A DNA stretch of 64,000 nt from the NCBI GenBank assembly GCA_048262655.1, contig JBLXEY010000003.1, positions 372,001-436,000 of the forward strand. The letters are read 5' to 3'. Below, in pieces: positions 26,928 through 36,300 of the stretch. Each line of letters opens with the position of its first letter. Position 1 is the stretch's first letter. A program made the position numbers and the translations under genes. The notes under the pieces are model-generated. The model was not told the origin of the DNA, searched no databases, and worked only from the letters and a program-made list of their open reading frames with translations. Source of the DNA: JABMNT01 sp048262655. Lineage in GTDB: Bacteria; Pseudomonadota; Alphaproteobacteria; Rhodospirillales; Casp-alpha2.

Positions 26928-28313
26928 ATGCTTGAGAATTTGAGATGTTTTATCTTTGGCGAAAAAACGCCGGGGCACCTGCCGGAACGGGTTCAAGAAA
27001 ACATCCACAATCAGCAGCAGGAAAGTGAAAAACTCATCGGCTGGGTGCAGTTTGCCCTGGTTGCGACATTTTCGACTTTATATGCAATTTCACCAAAAAC
27101 CGGCACTCAATTCATGTTTCAGCCGGTCCCGTGGGCCATATCTCTCTATTTCCTCTTTACCCTGATCCGACTGGCGGCGGCGTATAAAAACTACTTGCCG
27201 CGCTGGTTGCTGATCTGGTCTGTGATTATGGATATGGGTTTGTTGATGTTCCTGATATGGAGCTTCCATATCCAATATGAACAACCGGCATCGTTTTATC
27301 TCAAAGCGCCAACATTAATGTATGTGTTTATATTTATTTCGATCCGGGCGCTCCGATTCGAGCCGAGCTATATTCTTTGGGCAGGTCTGACGGCAATGGT
27401 TGGCTGGTTGAGTATGGTTGGCTATGTGCTTGTTGCAAACCCGGATGACACGATGATCACCCGTAATTATGTGGACTATCTGACGTCCAATGCCGTTTTG
27501 CTGGGGGCGGAAATTGATAAAATCCTATCGATCCTGGCCGTGACCGCGATCCTTAGTGTCGCGGTTCTAAGGGCCCAGAGGATCCTTAACAAGGCTGTGA
27601 TCGATGCGACGGCGGCCAAGGATCTATCGCGGTTTGTTTCGCGCGAAGTTGCGGACCGCATTACATCCGCTGATCATGCCATTCAGCCGGGCGACGGTGA
27701 GTCGCGGATCGGTACCGTCGTTTTTACCGATATTGAGGGGTTCTCAACGGTTTCAGAAAAGTTAAACCCCCAGGAACTTGCCCAAATGCTCAACGAATAT
27801 TTCGAAGCAACGAGCAAAATTATCGACGCCTATGGCGGTGTGATCACGCAGTTCCAGGGGGATCTCATGTTGATTACATTTAATGCTGTTACCCGAGACG
27901 ATGACCACGCGGTAAACGCCGTGAAAACTGCCATTGGTATCCGTGATCTTTGCAGCAACGAGCTATTCTGTCATGGGGGAAAATTGCCAACCCGATGTGG
28001 CATTAACACGGGTGAAATCGTTATCGGCGCCATCGGTTCCAAGGATCGTCTGAGTTTCACGGTGCACGGTGATCAGGTCAATGTTGCAGCCCGCCTGGAG
28101 CAACTGAATAAACAATATAATTCTTATATTCTGGCGGGAGAAAACACGGTCGAGGCCTGTGGGAACATTTTTGACTTTGAACAGGCTGGCGAGGTTACGG
28201 TCCGCGGCCGCGAAGCCCCCACTAAAATCTACACACTAAAAGATCAGCGAACAGAAACCAGTGTATCAACCAGCTCGACAAATCCTGAACCGGCTTCCAT
28301 ATCTGTTACATAG
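26928..28313 (+). CDS. Class III adenylate/guanylate cyclase with six membrane helices
   Basis: 461 residues. Six hydrophobic helices in residues ~35-220 (MASE-like membrane region), then a class III cyclase domain starting with VVFTDIEGFSTVSEKLNP (metal-binding Asp ~267), GDLMLITFN, and GINTGEIVIGAIGS. The last ~25 residues are Ser/Thr-rich and overlap the convergent HAD gene by 70 bp. Makes cAMP (or cGMP) in response to a membrane signal. The SulP protein at the start of this window carries a cNMP domain, a possible distant target. Confidence 0.88.
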   Translation: MLENLRCFIFGEKTPGHLPERVQENIHNQQQESEKLIGWVQFALVATFSTLYAISPKTGTQFMFQPVPWAISLYFLFTLIRLAAAYKNYLPRWLLIWSVIMDMGLLMFLIWSFHIQYEQPASFYLKAPTLMYVFIFISIRALRFEPSYILWAGLTAMVGWLSMVGYVLVANPDDTMITRNYVDYLTSNAVLLGAEIDKILSILAVTAILSVAVLRAQRILNKAVIDATAAKDLSRFVSREVADRITSADHAIQPGDGESRIGTVVFTDIEGFSTVSEKLNPQELAQMLNEYFEATSKIIDAYGGVITQFQGDLMLITFNAVTRDDDHAVNAVKTAIGIRDLCSNELFCHGGKLPTRCGINTGEIVIGAIGSKDRLSFTVHGDQVNVAARLEQLNKQYNSYILAGENTVEACGNIFDFEQAGEVTVRGREAPTKIYTLKDQRTETSVSTSSTNPEPASISVT

Positions 28314-29038
28314 GTCGGCCTGTCGGTTAAGGAACTTTCGAAATTCCTGAGATTGGCAACGCCAACCGCATTTGGAAAGTATTTGAACATTGGCTGGTCA
28401 TTTGGCGAATCACCAACGAAAACGAAGCTGTTTTTTTCTGTTTCAATGTCGCAGTTAAAAATATCCGCCATGAGAATTTCTGTCATGGTTAACTTGTCAT
28501 AGCTGCCGATCCAGCCATTTACGTGGATGGAACTGACCTTTGCGGTCAGGCCATTATCTTCCATCAGAGCAACAATTCGGGCGATATCTTCTTCGGATAG
28601 AGGGGCGACATCTTCACAAAAGTCGATGGCGATGTCGGCCTCCCGGTAGTTTTGATCCGACGCCAGGGCGCATCCCGGGACCTCCTTCAGGATAAGACGG
28701 GAAACCTCAGAAAGTCGTTGGCGGTTTTGCAGGCGTTCTTCATCTGATGCAGAAAATCTTTTCTGGAACACACGTTTGTCGTGGTCATAGCGAAAATAAA
28801 ATGCGCCATTTTCCCCGACAATGGCATCAATGGGCCACATACGTGCGAAGTGGTCGCACCATCCAGCGGGGCGTCCAGTGATCGGAATAACTTTAAGCCC
28901 GGCATCCTGAAGCCGTGCCAAAGCATAATAAGCCTCCGGTGTTAATCGCCCTTCTGTTGAGATGGTGTCATCAATATCAGCCAAAAGATATTTGATCGAT
29001 TGGCGTTGGGCTGTTGGAAATTCAGCAAGTGGGCGCAT
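28244..29038 (-). CDS. HAD-superfamily phosphatase (HAD-IIB, sugar-phosphatase-like)
   Basis: 264 residues. Motif I LADIDDTIS, motif II VIPITGRP, and a C-terminal VFVGDSPNDQPMF motif III/IV. The cap domain between is of the IIB type found in sucrose-, trehalose- and mannosylglycerate-phosphate phosphatases. A compatible-solute or sugar phosphatase is plausible, the substrate unproven. Its last 24 codons overlap the cyclase tail in antisense. Confidence 0.8.
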   Translation of the reverse strand: MRPLAEFPTAQRQSIKYLLADIDDTISTEGRLTPEAYYALARLQDAGLKVIPITGRPAGWCDHFARMWPIDAIVGENGAFYFRYDHDKRVFQKRFSASDEERLQNRQRLSEVSRLILKEVPGCALASDQNYREADIAIDFCEDVAPLSEEDIARIVALMEDNGLTAKVSSIHVNGWIGSYDKLTMTEILMADIFNCDIETEKNSFVFVGDSPNDQPMFKYFPNAVGVANLRNFESSLTDRPTYVTDMEAGSGFVELVDTLVSVR

Positions 29039-29119
29039 GACAGATCATTTTTCCTATGTTGACGCGGTTGAAAAAAATCTCTGGCCTGAAAGACATCTTC
29101 CAGTGCCCCTCAGTACAGG

Positions 29120-31525
29120 CTACCCGCGTAACACACCCTTGGTCGATTTCGCAACATTGGCAACAATTTTACTGGCAACAGCCTCAATTTCGGCGTCGGT
29201 CAATGTTTGCTCAGTAGGTTGCAGAACCACCGATATGGCAACGGATTTTTTTCCATCGCCCAGGTTTCCACCGGCAAACACATCAAAAACACTGACATCA
29301 GTAATCAGCGCCTTATCGGCACCGCGCGCCGCATTGACGATGGCGCTTGCAGCGATTTCATCATCGACAACAAATGCAAAATCACGCTCGACCGTGTGCA
29401 GTTGAGGAAGTTCCAAATGTGGCTTTGCTGCAGACTTTTGGGCCTTTGGTTTCGGCAAGGCATCAACAAAAATTTCGAAAGCTGCTACGGGGCCCTTGAT
29501 ATCCATCTTGCGCAGGATACCGGGGTGAATTTCACCAAAGAATGCGAGTTTGTTTTTAGGGCCCAGGCATAAGGCACCAGAGCGGCCGGGGTGGTACCAG
29601 GCGGGTGCATCGGCTATGGCCTGCAGCTTGTCAACGGGTGCGCCCAGATCTTCCAGGACTGCCAGGGCATCAGCCTTTGCATCAAAAACGTCAACAGCGC
29701 GTGGCTTTAGGTTCCAGTGTCGATTGCCTACCTGATTGGTTCTAATGCCGGCGGCAACAATAATCTGGTCTTCAGGAAGATCACCAGAGAATTGGGGGCC
29801 GACCTCAAAAATAGCAGCCGCATTTGTGCCGCGAGCGGCATTGCGGTTCGCTGCATTCAGCAGGTTGGGCAACAGATTCGGACGCATCACATCAAGATCA
29901 GAACTGATGGGGTTCACCAACTTCACAGTCTCTGGAGCACCCCCAAATAAATCGGCATCAGAATTTGCCAAAAATGAATAGGTGACCGCTTCGACCATGC
30001 CGCGTTTTGCCAGCATGCGACGGGCTTGCGAATGTCTTTTTTGTTCGGGAAGTAACGCATCTTGCGCCATTGCCGTATCGGGTTTAACCGGGACGGGTGG
30101 AATTTTGTCGTAGCCAAAAATACGAACGACTTCTTCGACCAGACAGGCTTCGCCAACAATGTCACTGCGCCAGGAAGGAATGGAAACATTGAAAGCATCA
30201 TTTTCTCCGTCGACGCCAAATCCAAGGACGATCAGGATGCGTTCAATCTCGCCAATTTCGATTTCAACCCCCCCCAGAGACTGCACGCGTTCGGGACGGA
30301 GCCTGATCTTCCGTTGCCAGGCGGGCTGTTCGCCTGCGTTGACAATTTCCGACGGTTCTCCACCGCATAAATCCATGATCAAGCGGGTCGCGATTTCCAT
30401 GCCGGTTTCCAAGAACGCAGGGTCGACACCGCGTTCGAAACGGAAACGGGCATCGGATATGATCTGTAATTTACGGCCGGTTGTCGCTGTGCGGATGGGG
30501 TCAAAGTAGGCGCATTCAACGAATACATCAGTTGTGGTTTCGGTGCATCCGCTCTCTTCACCGCCCATAATGCCACCCAAGGCCTCAACCTTGCTGTCAT
30601 CGGCTATGACGCACATCTCGGCATCCAGCTCGTATTCCTTGCCGTTCAGGGCCCGTAACTTTTCACCGGCCTTGGCCATCCGCGCCTGAACGTTGCCGTC
30701 CAATGTCGCCACGTCAAAAACGTGCAGCGGACGCCCCAAATCCATGGTCAGCAAGTTTGTGATATCGACAAGTGCCGAGATCGGACGAAGCCCAACCGCC
30801 AGTAGTTTGTCTTTCAGCCACTTCGGGCTTTCCCCGTTCTGGACACCGCGAATATAGCGACCCACAAATTGTGAACAGGCACCTTTTGTCTCTTCATTGA
30901 AATTTAGGTTTACCTGAACTGGGCTTTCAAAGGTGCCCGGTACCGGCCCATTGGCCAGCGGTTTCAGGCTGCCCAGTCCTGCAGCAGCAAGATCACGGGC
31001 AATGCCACGAACACCCAGACAATCGCCGCGGTTGGGGGTAATTGCGATCTCGATGATCGGATCGTTAAGTCCCATGACGTCAACCACGGGATCTCCGATC
31101 TTGGCATCGTCCGCAAGTTCTATAATCCCGTCGTGTTCTTCGGAAATGCCCATTTCCCGTTCGGACAGCAACATACCGTTACTCATCACGCCCCGAATTT
31201 CCGTGGGCTTGAGGGTAATATCAGTGCCCGGAATATAAGAGCCACCCGGTGCAAATGCACCTTTCATCCCGGTTCGCGCGTTTGGCGCGCCGCAAACCAG
31301 CTCGACTGTGCCGGTTCCCGTATCCACTTCGCAAACCCGCAAGCGATCGGCGTTGGGATGCTGTTTGGCCTCTATCACATATCCAACGACAAAGGTCTCA
31401 AGGCCCTTCGCCCGGTCAGTGACTTTTTCAACTTCCAGCCCGACCATCGTTAGTTTTTCCACGATCTGCTCGAGAGTTGCCTGCGTGTCTAAATGCTCTT
31501 TGAGCCAGCCAACGGTAAATTTCAT
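29120..31525 (-). CDS. pheT: Phenylalanyl-tRNA synthetase beta subunit
   Basis: 801 residues, the full bacterial length. N-terminal EMAP/tRNA-binding domain (VVGYVIEAKQHPNADRLRVC), B3/B4 editing region, B5 domain and a C-terminal FDX-ACB anticodon-binding domain (ERDFAFVVD). Works as an alpha2-beta2 enzyme charging tRNA-Phe and editing Tyr. Overlaps pheS by 4 nt. Confidence 0.97.
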   Translation of the reverse strand: MKFTVGWLKEHLDTQATLEQIVEKLTMVGLEVEKVTDRAKGLETFVVGYVIEAKQHPNADRLRVCEVDTGTGTVELVCGAPNARTGMKGAFAPGGSYIPGTDITLKPTEIRGVMSNGMLLSEREMGISEEHDGIIELADDAKIGDPVVDVMGLNDPIIEIAITPNRGDCLGVRGIARDLAAAGLGSLKPLANGPVPGTFESPVQVNLNFNEETKGACSQFVGRYIRGVQNGESPKWLKDKLLAVGLRPISALVDITNLLTMDLGRPLHVFDVATLDGNVQARMAKAGEKLRALNGKEYELDAEMCVIADDSKVEALGGIMGGEESGCTETTTDVFVECAYFDPIRTATTGRKLQIISDARFRFERGVDPAFLETGMEIATRLIMDLCGGEPSEIVNAGEQPAWQRKIRLRPERVQSLGGVEIEIGEIERILIVLGFGVDGENDAFNVSIPSWRSDIVGEACLVEEVVRIFGYDKIPPVPVKPDTAMAQDALLPEQKRHSQARRMLAKRGMVEAVTYSFLANSDADLFGGAPETVKLVNPISSDLDVMRPNLLPNLLNAANRNAARGTNAAAIFEVGPQFSGDLPEDQIIVAAGIRTNQVGNRHWNLKPRAVDVFDAKADALAVLEDLGAPVDKLQAIADAPAWYHPGRSGALCLGPKNKLAFFGEIHPGILRKMDIKGPVAAFEIFVDALPKPKAQKSAAKPHLELPQLHTVERDFAFVVDDEIAASAIVNAARGADKALITDVSVFDVFAGGNLGDGKKSVAISVVLQPTEQTLTDAEIEAVASKIVANVAKSTKGVLRG

Positions 31526-32595
31526 CGGTTCAAGCCTCCAACCATGCTGGGAACATCCAGCGTGCTGAAGCCGTAGTGACGGAGCCAGCGCAAATCAGAC
31601 TCGTAAAAAGTCCGGAGGTCTGGGATGCCATATTTCAGCATCGCCATGCGTTCAACTCCCATTCCGAAGGCAAAACCCTGGTATTTTGTTGAATCGATAC
31701 CACAGTTTTCAAGGACGGCCGGGTTAACCATGCCGCAGCCCAAAATCTCCATCCAGTCATCACCCCGACCAATGCGGAAAGTCCCGCCTTCACGGACACA
31801 GCCAATATCCACTTCTGCGCTCGGTTCGGTGAAGGGGAAATAGCTGGGGCGGAAGCGCACGGGTAAATCGTCGACGCCGAACAAAGCCCGACAAAACTCG
31901 ATTATGCATCCCTTGAGATGGCCCATATGGGTTTTCTCGTCGATCCACAAACCTTCGATCTGGTGGAACATCGGCGAATGGGTCGCGTCATAATCACAGC
32001 GATAGGTTCGGCCTGGCACAATAATTCGGAAAGGCGGTTCGCTGTTCATCATAGTCCGGATTTGAACCGGGCTCGTATGTGTGCGCAGCACTTTGCGATC
32101 TGCGACATCACCGGGCAGATAGAAGGTGTCATGCTCCTGGCGCGCCGGGTGGTCGAGCGGAATGTTCAAGGCCGTAAAGTTATGCCAGTCGTCTTCGATG
32201 TTTGGGCCTTCAGCAACCGTCATGCCCATTTCACCCAAAATGGCGACCATTTCGTCGATGGTCTGACTTATGGGATGAATCCGGCCTTCTGTTTCGGGGC
32301 GAACGGGCAGGGAAATATCAACCCGCTGCTCCGCAAGTTGCGCATTCAGGGCAGCATCTTCCATTTGGCTCTTGCTGGCATCGATGGCAGCGGCAACCTC
32401 ATCTTTGATGACGTTTAGGGCCTGACCGGTGGCGCGGCGTTGATCCGGGTCCATGGCACCCAGGCCTTTCATCATCGCTGTAATCTTGCCTTTTTTACCC
32501 AGTGCATTGACGCGAATGTCTTCAAGCGCGGCAAGATCACCGGCTGCCGACACGGCATCCATCAGTTCTGATTTTAAGCTGTCCAAATTTTCCAT
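31522..32595 (-). CDS. pheS: Phenylalanyl-tRNA synthetase alpha subunit
   Basis: 357 residues. Class II motifs are visible: motif 2 FHQIEGLWIDEKTHMGHLKG (FHQxEG) and motif 3 GFAFGMGVERMAML. N-terminal coiled-coil domain for tRNA contact. Follows rplT after ~90 bp that contains a strong hairpin. Confidence 0.97.
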   Translation of the reverse strand: MENLDSLKSELMDAVSAAGDLAALEDIRVNALGKKGKITAMMKGLGAMDPDQRRATGQALNVIKDEVAAAIDASKSQMEDAALNAQLAEQRVDISLPVRPETEGRIHPISQTIDEMVAILGEMGMTVAEGPNIEDDWHNFTALNIPLDHPARQEHDTFYLPGDVADRKVLRTHTSPVQIRTMMNSEPPFRIIVPGRTYRCDYDATHSPMFHQIEGLWIDEKTHMGHLKGCIIEFCRALFGVDDLPVRFRPSYFPFTEPSAEVDIGCVREGGTFRIGRGDDWMEILGCGMVNPAVLENCGIDSTKYQGFAFGMGVERMAMLKYGIPDLRTFYESDLRWLRHYGFSTLDVPSMVGGLNR

Positions 32596-32624
32596 TACGC
32601 GTCACCGTTCCCCAAAAATGACAA

Positions 32625-32654
32625 ACGGGAGCCCCCGCTGATGGCGGCTCCCGT
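32625..32654 (-). terminator. Hairpin between rplT and pheS
   Basis: Arms ACGGGAGCC and GGCTCCCGT pair perfectly; read on the minus strand they are followed by TTTGTCATTTTTG. A terminator or attenuator that would lower pheST relative to the ribosomal protein genes. Confidence 0.6.
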
Positions 32655-32685
32655 CTCCAAAGACTTGTAAGCGTGTTGAGTGCGC

Positions 32686-33051
32686 TTAAGCGGACTTGGC
32701 GAGAGCGGCCTGGGCCTGATCTACCAACGCCTTAAATGCTTCTGGCTCATGGATCGCAATATCGGAAAGGATTTTACGGTCAACTTCGATACCAGCCTTG
32801 CTCAGCCCATTCATAAACTGTGAATAGGTCATGTCATGCAGGCGCGTACCGGCGTTAATCCGTTGAATCCACAAGCTGCGGAAAGTCCGCTTGCGAACAC
32901 GGCGGTCGCGGTATGCATATTGTCCGGCGCGCTCAACCCGTTCAACGGCGGCGCGAAAGACATTTTTATTACGGCCTTTATAACCCTTGGCCTTCTTTAA
33001 TACTTTTTTGTGGCGGGCGTGGGTCGTCACGCCTCTTTTGACTCTTGCCAT
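32686..33051 (-). CDS. rplT: 50S ribosomal protein L20
   Basis: 121 residues, very basic: ARVKRGVTTHARHKKVLKKA, AKGYKGRNKN, LWIQRINAGTR. Binds 23S rRNA early in assembly. Follows rpmI after 24 bp, the usual order. Confidence 0.98.
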   Translation of the reverse strand: MARVKRGVTTHARHKKVLKKAKGYKGRNKNVFRAAVERVERAGQYAYRDRRVRKRTFRSLWIQRINAGTRLHDMTYSQFMNGLSKAGIEVDRKILSDIAIHEPEAFKALVDQAQAALAKSA

Positions 33052-33075
33052 TTGATTGGTTCCTTATTCTCTGGA

Positions 33076-33273
33076 CTAGGCGTTGGGCATATAAGACTTA
33101 ACGATACGTGCATCGGCAGCACACAAAATCATTGTGCCACGGGCTTTCCGTTTCATCTTTTGAGGGCGTTTGCTCATTCCATGGCGTTTATAGGCCACGG
33201 CGGCGCGCACTTTGCCTGTACCGGTCAACCGGAACCGCTTCTTGGCGCTGGACTTCGTCTTCAGCTTGGGCAT
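33076..33273 (-). CDS. rpmI: 50S ribosomal protein L35
   Basis: 65 residues: MPKLKTKSSAKKRFRLTGTG and KRKARGTMILCAADARI. In most bacteria infC precedes this gene; here the upstream neighbour is the end of an accessory operon, with 150 bp between for a promoter. Confidence 0.97.
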   Translation of the reverse strand: MPKLKTKSSAKKRFRLTGTGKVRAAVAYKRHGMSKRPQKMKRKARGTMILCAADARIVKSYMPNA

Positions 33274-33423
33274 TTCGTTTTCCTAACTATATCTTGGCTT
33301 TTGTCACAGAAACAAAGGCCTTTGGTCAACACAAGAGCGGCTGGGCATGCCCTGCCGAACCGCTCGGAAGCGCGGGTTATAGCGCCCGGTGTGGGGGATG
33401 GCAAGTGGTTTGGCGCGAATTTC

Positions 33424-34614
33424 CTATTCGGTCATATCGTCGAGTGCAATTTCTTTTCGTAACATTTTTAGGAAAACCGATTGACCCGTACTTCCGGGAG
33501 AGAAATTGCGGGTCGTGAAAGCAGAGTCTTCGAAATCAATCGCGTCGAAATAGGGTTGAAATTGTTCTTGTGTGGGGACAGCACCTACATTGACCCCAAC
33601 TATATCCAAGTATACGTCTTCTTTTAGAAATTTCATGAGTGCCTTGAAAGCATTAGAACGTGGCAGCAAATTTCCAGTGCGATCGATAGCCTCCCAAGAA
33701 CTAGGCCATCTCTGCCGCGCGGCAGAGAAGAAGTTGAATAAAATTTCTGCTATATCAACCTCTCTATCATCAATAAATAAGTTACGGAATGGATATCTCT
33801 GCAGTTCTTTTGCTGTCGCGTATACAAGCGTTTTTTTCTCCAGTAGATTATTTCTATCACGAACTGGGTCAGGAGATATGAATTTGACCAGTGCTTCAAC
33901 AAAGGAAGCTTGAGTAAGTGGTTCATGTGCCCGACCTGGTGTTGCCGTTCCGAGTCTTTTTATTCGTTCAAAAAAGGGGCTGGAAGTTTCGCGATCCAGC
34001 ATTACTGCAACATTGTGACATGTTTTCTGTGGGCTGGGCGTTTTTGCGAGATCTGTTAGATCATAAACGAGGCTTTTATTCACCTTGGTTTGTGCAAGAT
34101 TGACCGTCGCAAATATGTTCGCTTGTTCCGAAACGTCTGCGCCGATAAAAATTGAAATGTTTATATCAAATTGTCGATCGTCAAACGCAAACTCCCAGTT
34201 GTCATCTTCATCCATAAAAGCGGCAATTCTGTGTTGCCCATCAATCACCTTTGCGATTTTGTCATAAGGAATCGGTTCATCGTCCACATCATCTTCAGGT
34301 ATGTAGGGCGTTAACGTTATACTGTTTCTCTGTTCATCATAAATTGCACAACGTTCGTCTATTGAGACGATTACAGCTGTCGGAAAAGTTGCATCTCTTC
34401 CTTCAATGTACTTTTTGATTTGTTTAATGCGGCTCTTTTTAACTTCACGTTGAATGCCTAAATATTTTTCGACATCCCTTTGTTCCGAAGCCAAACGACG
34501 CACATCTTTATAAGATATATCGACAAGGTCTTGCGCCCTAATTGATGCGATATAGAAGTCCCCAATAGGCTGGCGGACTTTAAGGACCGGTAGGATCAAT
34601 CTGGGTTCAATCAT
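33424..34614 (-). CDS. DGQHR-domain protein (DndB-like)
   Basis: 396 residues. The DGQHR motif lies at 125-129 (KVIDGQHRIAAF), followed by FATVNLAQTKVNKSL, both marks of the DndB/DGQHR family linked to DNA phosphorothioation and other DNA-modification systems. In dnd clusters DndB controls expression. Its ATG overlaps the stop of the membrane-protein gene (ATGA), so it is the last gene of a three-gene operon with an adenine methyltransferase. No dndCDE or dpd genes are seen. The region is visibly AT-richer than its neighbours. Confidence 0.8.
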   Translation of the reverse strand: MIEPRLILPVLKVRQPIGDFYIASIRAQDLVDISYKDVRRLASEQRDVEKYLGIQREVKKSRIKQIKKYIEGRDATFPTAVIVSIDERCAIYDEQRNSITLTPYIPEDDVDDEPIPYDKIAKVIDGQHRIAAFMDEDDNWEFAFDDRQFDINISIFIGADVSEQANIFATVNLAQTKVNKSLVYDLTDLAKTPSPQKTCHNVAVMLDRETSSPFFERIKRLGTATPGRAHEPLTQASFVEALVKFISPDPVRDRNNLLEKKTLVYATAKELQRYPFRNLFIDDREVDIAEILFNFFSAARQRWPSSWEAIDRTGNLLPRSNAFKALMKFLKEDVYLDIVGVNVGAVPTQEQFQPYFDAIDFEDSAFTTRNFSPGSTGQSVFLKMLRKEIALDDMTE

Positions 34615-35237
34615 TGTGTTGTCCCTCGGTTTGACAAGCGCTCAGCAAATTCATCCGCTGCGTTGTCTTCTTCATTTCGATTTGTTTCAACAAAATGGGA
34701 CGGTTTTGGCACGGCATCAAGAATGGAAAGGTACCAGCAATATAGTGAATAACCATAACAAATTGGCGCGCTTGCCACTGCAATGTCATAAAAGTAAGCA
34801 CTTTGCATATTGAGGAAGTTTGTTTTGGCGCTGACAAATGTAACTATTGTAATCAAGAGGGTGAAGACTGCGAATATCAGGACCGCCCAATATCCGTCAA
34901 ATAGACGGCGCATTGATAACTTTAGTTTCCCTGCCGATAAGCTGTCTAACTCAGCCTCACGATATCGTTCATAAACTAAATAAATTATTGGAGGGAGGAA
35001 CGCCGTCGAAAACACAAATTGCTCGGAAGCGGAGAATGACTTTGAGAGGATGTCTGTAAAGCTATATGAGTTAGTTGGAGAGTTGGACGCCTTTGGAGAT
35101 AAAGCTGCCGAGATTAGAATTGGGCTTAATGAAATAAGCCACAATACGAGAAACTTCGGATACGCTTGTTTATGTTGTTCTACAACAAAACTAAATAAGG
35201 GTTTAACTAATATCCAGCGGTTGAATCTTAGAAACAT
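34611..35237 (-). CDS. Four-helix membrane protein of unknown function
   Basis: 208 residues. Hydrophobic helices near 28-46 (FLVLWLISLSPILISAAL), 74-90, 115-136 (AVLIFAVFTLLITIVTF) and 150-170, with a charged C-terminal tail of ~40 residues. No known domain recognised. Overlaps the methyltransferase by 10 nt and the DGQHR gene by 4 nt. In defence operons small membrane proteins often act as effectors; that is only an analogy here. Confidence 0.65.
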   Translation of the reverse strand: MFLRFNRWILVKPLFSFVVEQHKQAYPKFLVLWLISLSPILISAALSPKASNSPTNSYSFTDILSKSFSASEQFVFSTAFLPPIIYLVYERYREAELDSLSAGKLKLSMRRLFDGYWAVLIFAVFTLLITIVTFVSAKTNFLNMQSAYFYDIAVASAPICYGYSLYCWYLSILDAVPKPSHFVETNRNEEDNAADEFAERLSNRGTTQ

Positions 35238-36079
35238 TTAATTACAAGTTCCTCGTATTTTCCGCGATAATTGGATTTTCCAGAAATCACGCTTGCTCGT
35301 GTTAAATTAATCTTGTTGCCGATGTTCTTGTATAATTCTTTAATGCAATCGTGATTTGCGTTAGTAACAAGTACCTTCGCCCCGCGCCCTATTGCCCGTT
35401 CTATGCAGTTTCGCAGTCTGATTTGATCATCCCAAGAAAAAAGAGCTTCGTTATATTTTATAAAACCATTGTGGTTGTGTTTGACAGTATATGGCGGGTC
35501 CACAAATACTAAGTCATTAGATTTTGCTTTATCAATCGAGGTTTCAAAATCGCAATTGAATATTTGTGTATTGGAAAGTAGCGCAGCCGTTTTTTCAAAA
35601 TCATCAGATTCTAAGACAATGTTAGTTTTGGTTCCAATAGGGACGTTGAATTGCCCTTTCAGATTTACCCTATATAGTCCATTCCAGCATGCTCTATTGA
35701 GGTAGATGAGTTTAGCAGCTTTATAGGCTGGATCTCTTGGGCGCGAAGATCTCACTTTATAATAGTAATCTTTGGAGTGCCGATTGTGATGAAAATTGAG
35801 TTTGCTTTTGACCTTTTTCCAGTCTTGTTTAATTGCAATATATGTTTCGATTAAATCGGCGTTCTTATCTGATAAAATTGCAGATTGAGGAGTGAGTTTA
35901 AAGAATGCCGCGCCACTGCCTAAGAATGGTTCGATGAATGAGTTGTACTCTGTCTGCAATAGATACAAATGATTGTCTACCAACCACCTTTTCCCACCTG
36001 CCCATTTTAAGAATGGCAAGGCATCTCTGTTTTGCTGGTTAGAACTCATGCCGTATACCCCCATGACAATTACAGACAC
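35228..36079 (-). CDS. Dam-type (D12 class) DNA adenine N6-methyltransferase
   Basis: 283 residues. SAM-binding motifs KWAGGKR (25-31) and FIEPFLGSGAAFF (48-60) and catalytic DPPY (195-198) in the D12/Dam order; FNVPIGTKTN is also typical. Methylates adenine at a short sequence, Dam relatives using GATC. First gene of the accessory operon. The first 11 codons may be untranslated since another ATG lies at 36049; no ribosome binding site decides. Alphaproteobacteria normally use CcrM, not Dam, so this fits horizontal transfer. Confidence 0.85.
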   Translation of the reverse strand: MSVIVMGVYGMSSNQQNRDALPFLKWAGGKRWLVDNHLYLLQTEYNSFIEPFLGSGAAFFKLTPQSAILSDKNADLIETYIAIKQDWKKVKSKLNFHHNRHSKDYYYKVRSSRPRDPAYKAAKLIYLNRACWNGLYRVNLKGQFNVPIGTKTNIVLESDDFEKTAALLSNTQIFNCDFETSIDKAKSNDLVFVDPPYTVKHNHNGFIKYNEALFSWDDQIRLRNCIERAIGRGAKVLVTNANHDCIKELYKNIGNKINLTRASVISGKSNYRGKYEELVIKCF

Positions 36080-36300
36080 TACAAAGTGAATATGAAATGG
36101 GCAATAACAAATTCAGTTGAAAATTCAATAAATACTACTGATGCGTGTGGCATGAGTTTGCCCAAATTAAGCAGTTAGTAGAAAGGTAAAACATTGATAG
36201 TTGTCCGAAATTTTATGCATTTGTGAATTTTGTTTGATAGGATTAATGAATTAGGTTGAGGGCAGATCCGTATCTGATAGGTCATTTGAGATTGATAAAC

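Noticed and set aside
33280..33330. Sigma-70 promoter for rpmI
   Set aside because: The candidate TTGACC has no fitting -10, and the alternative pair leaves too short a leader.
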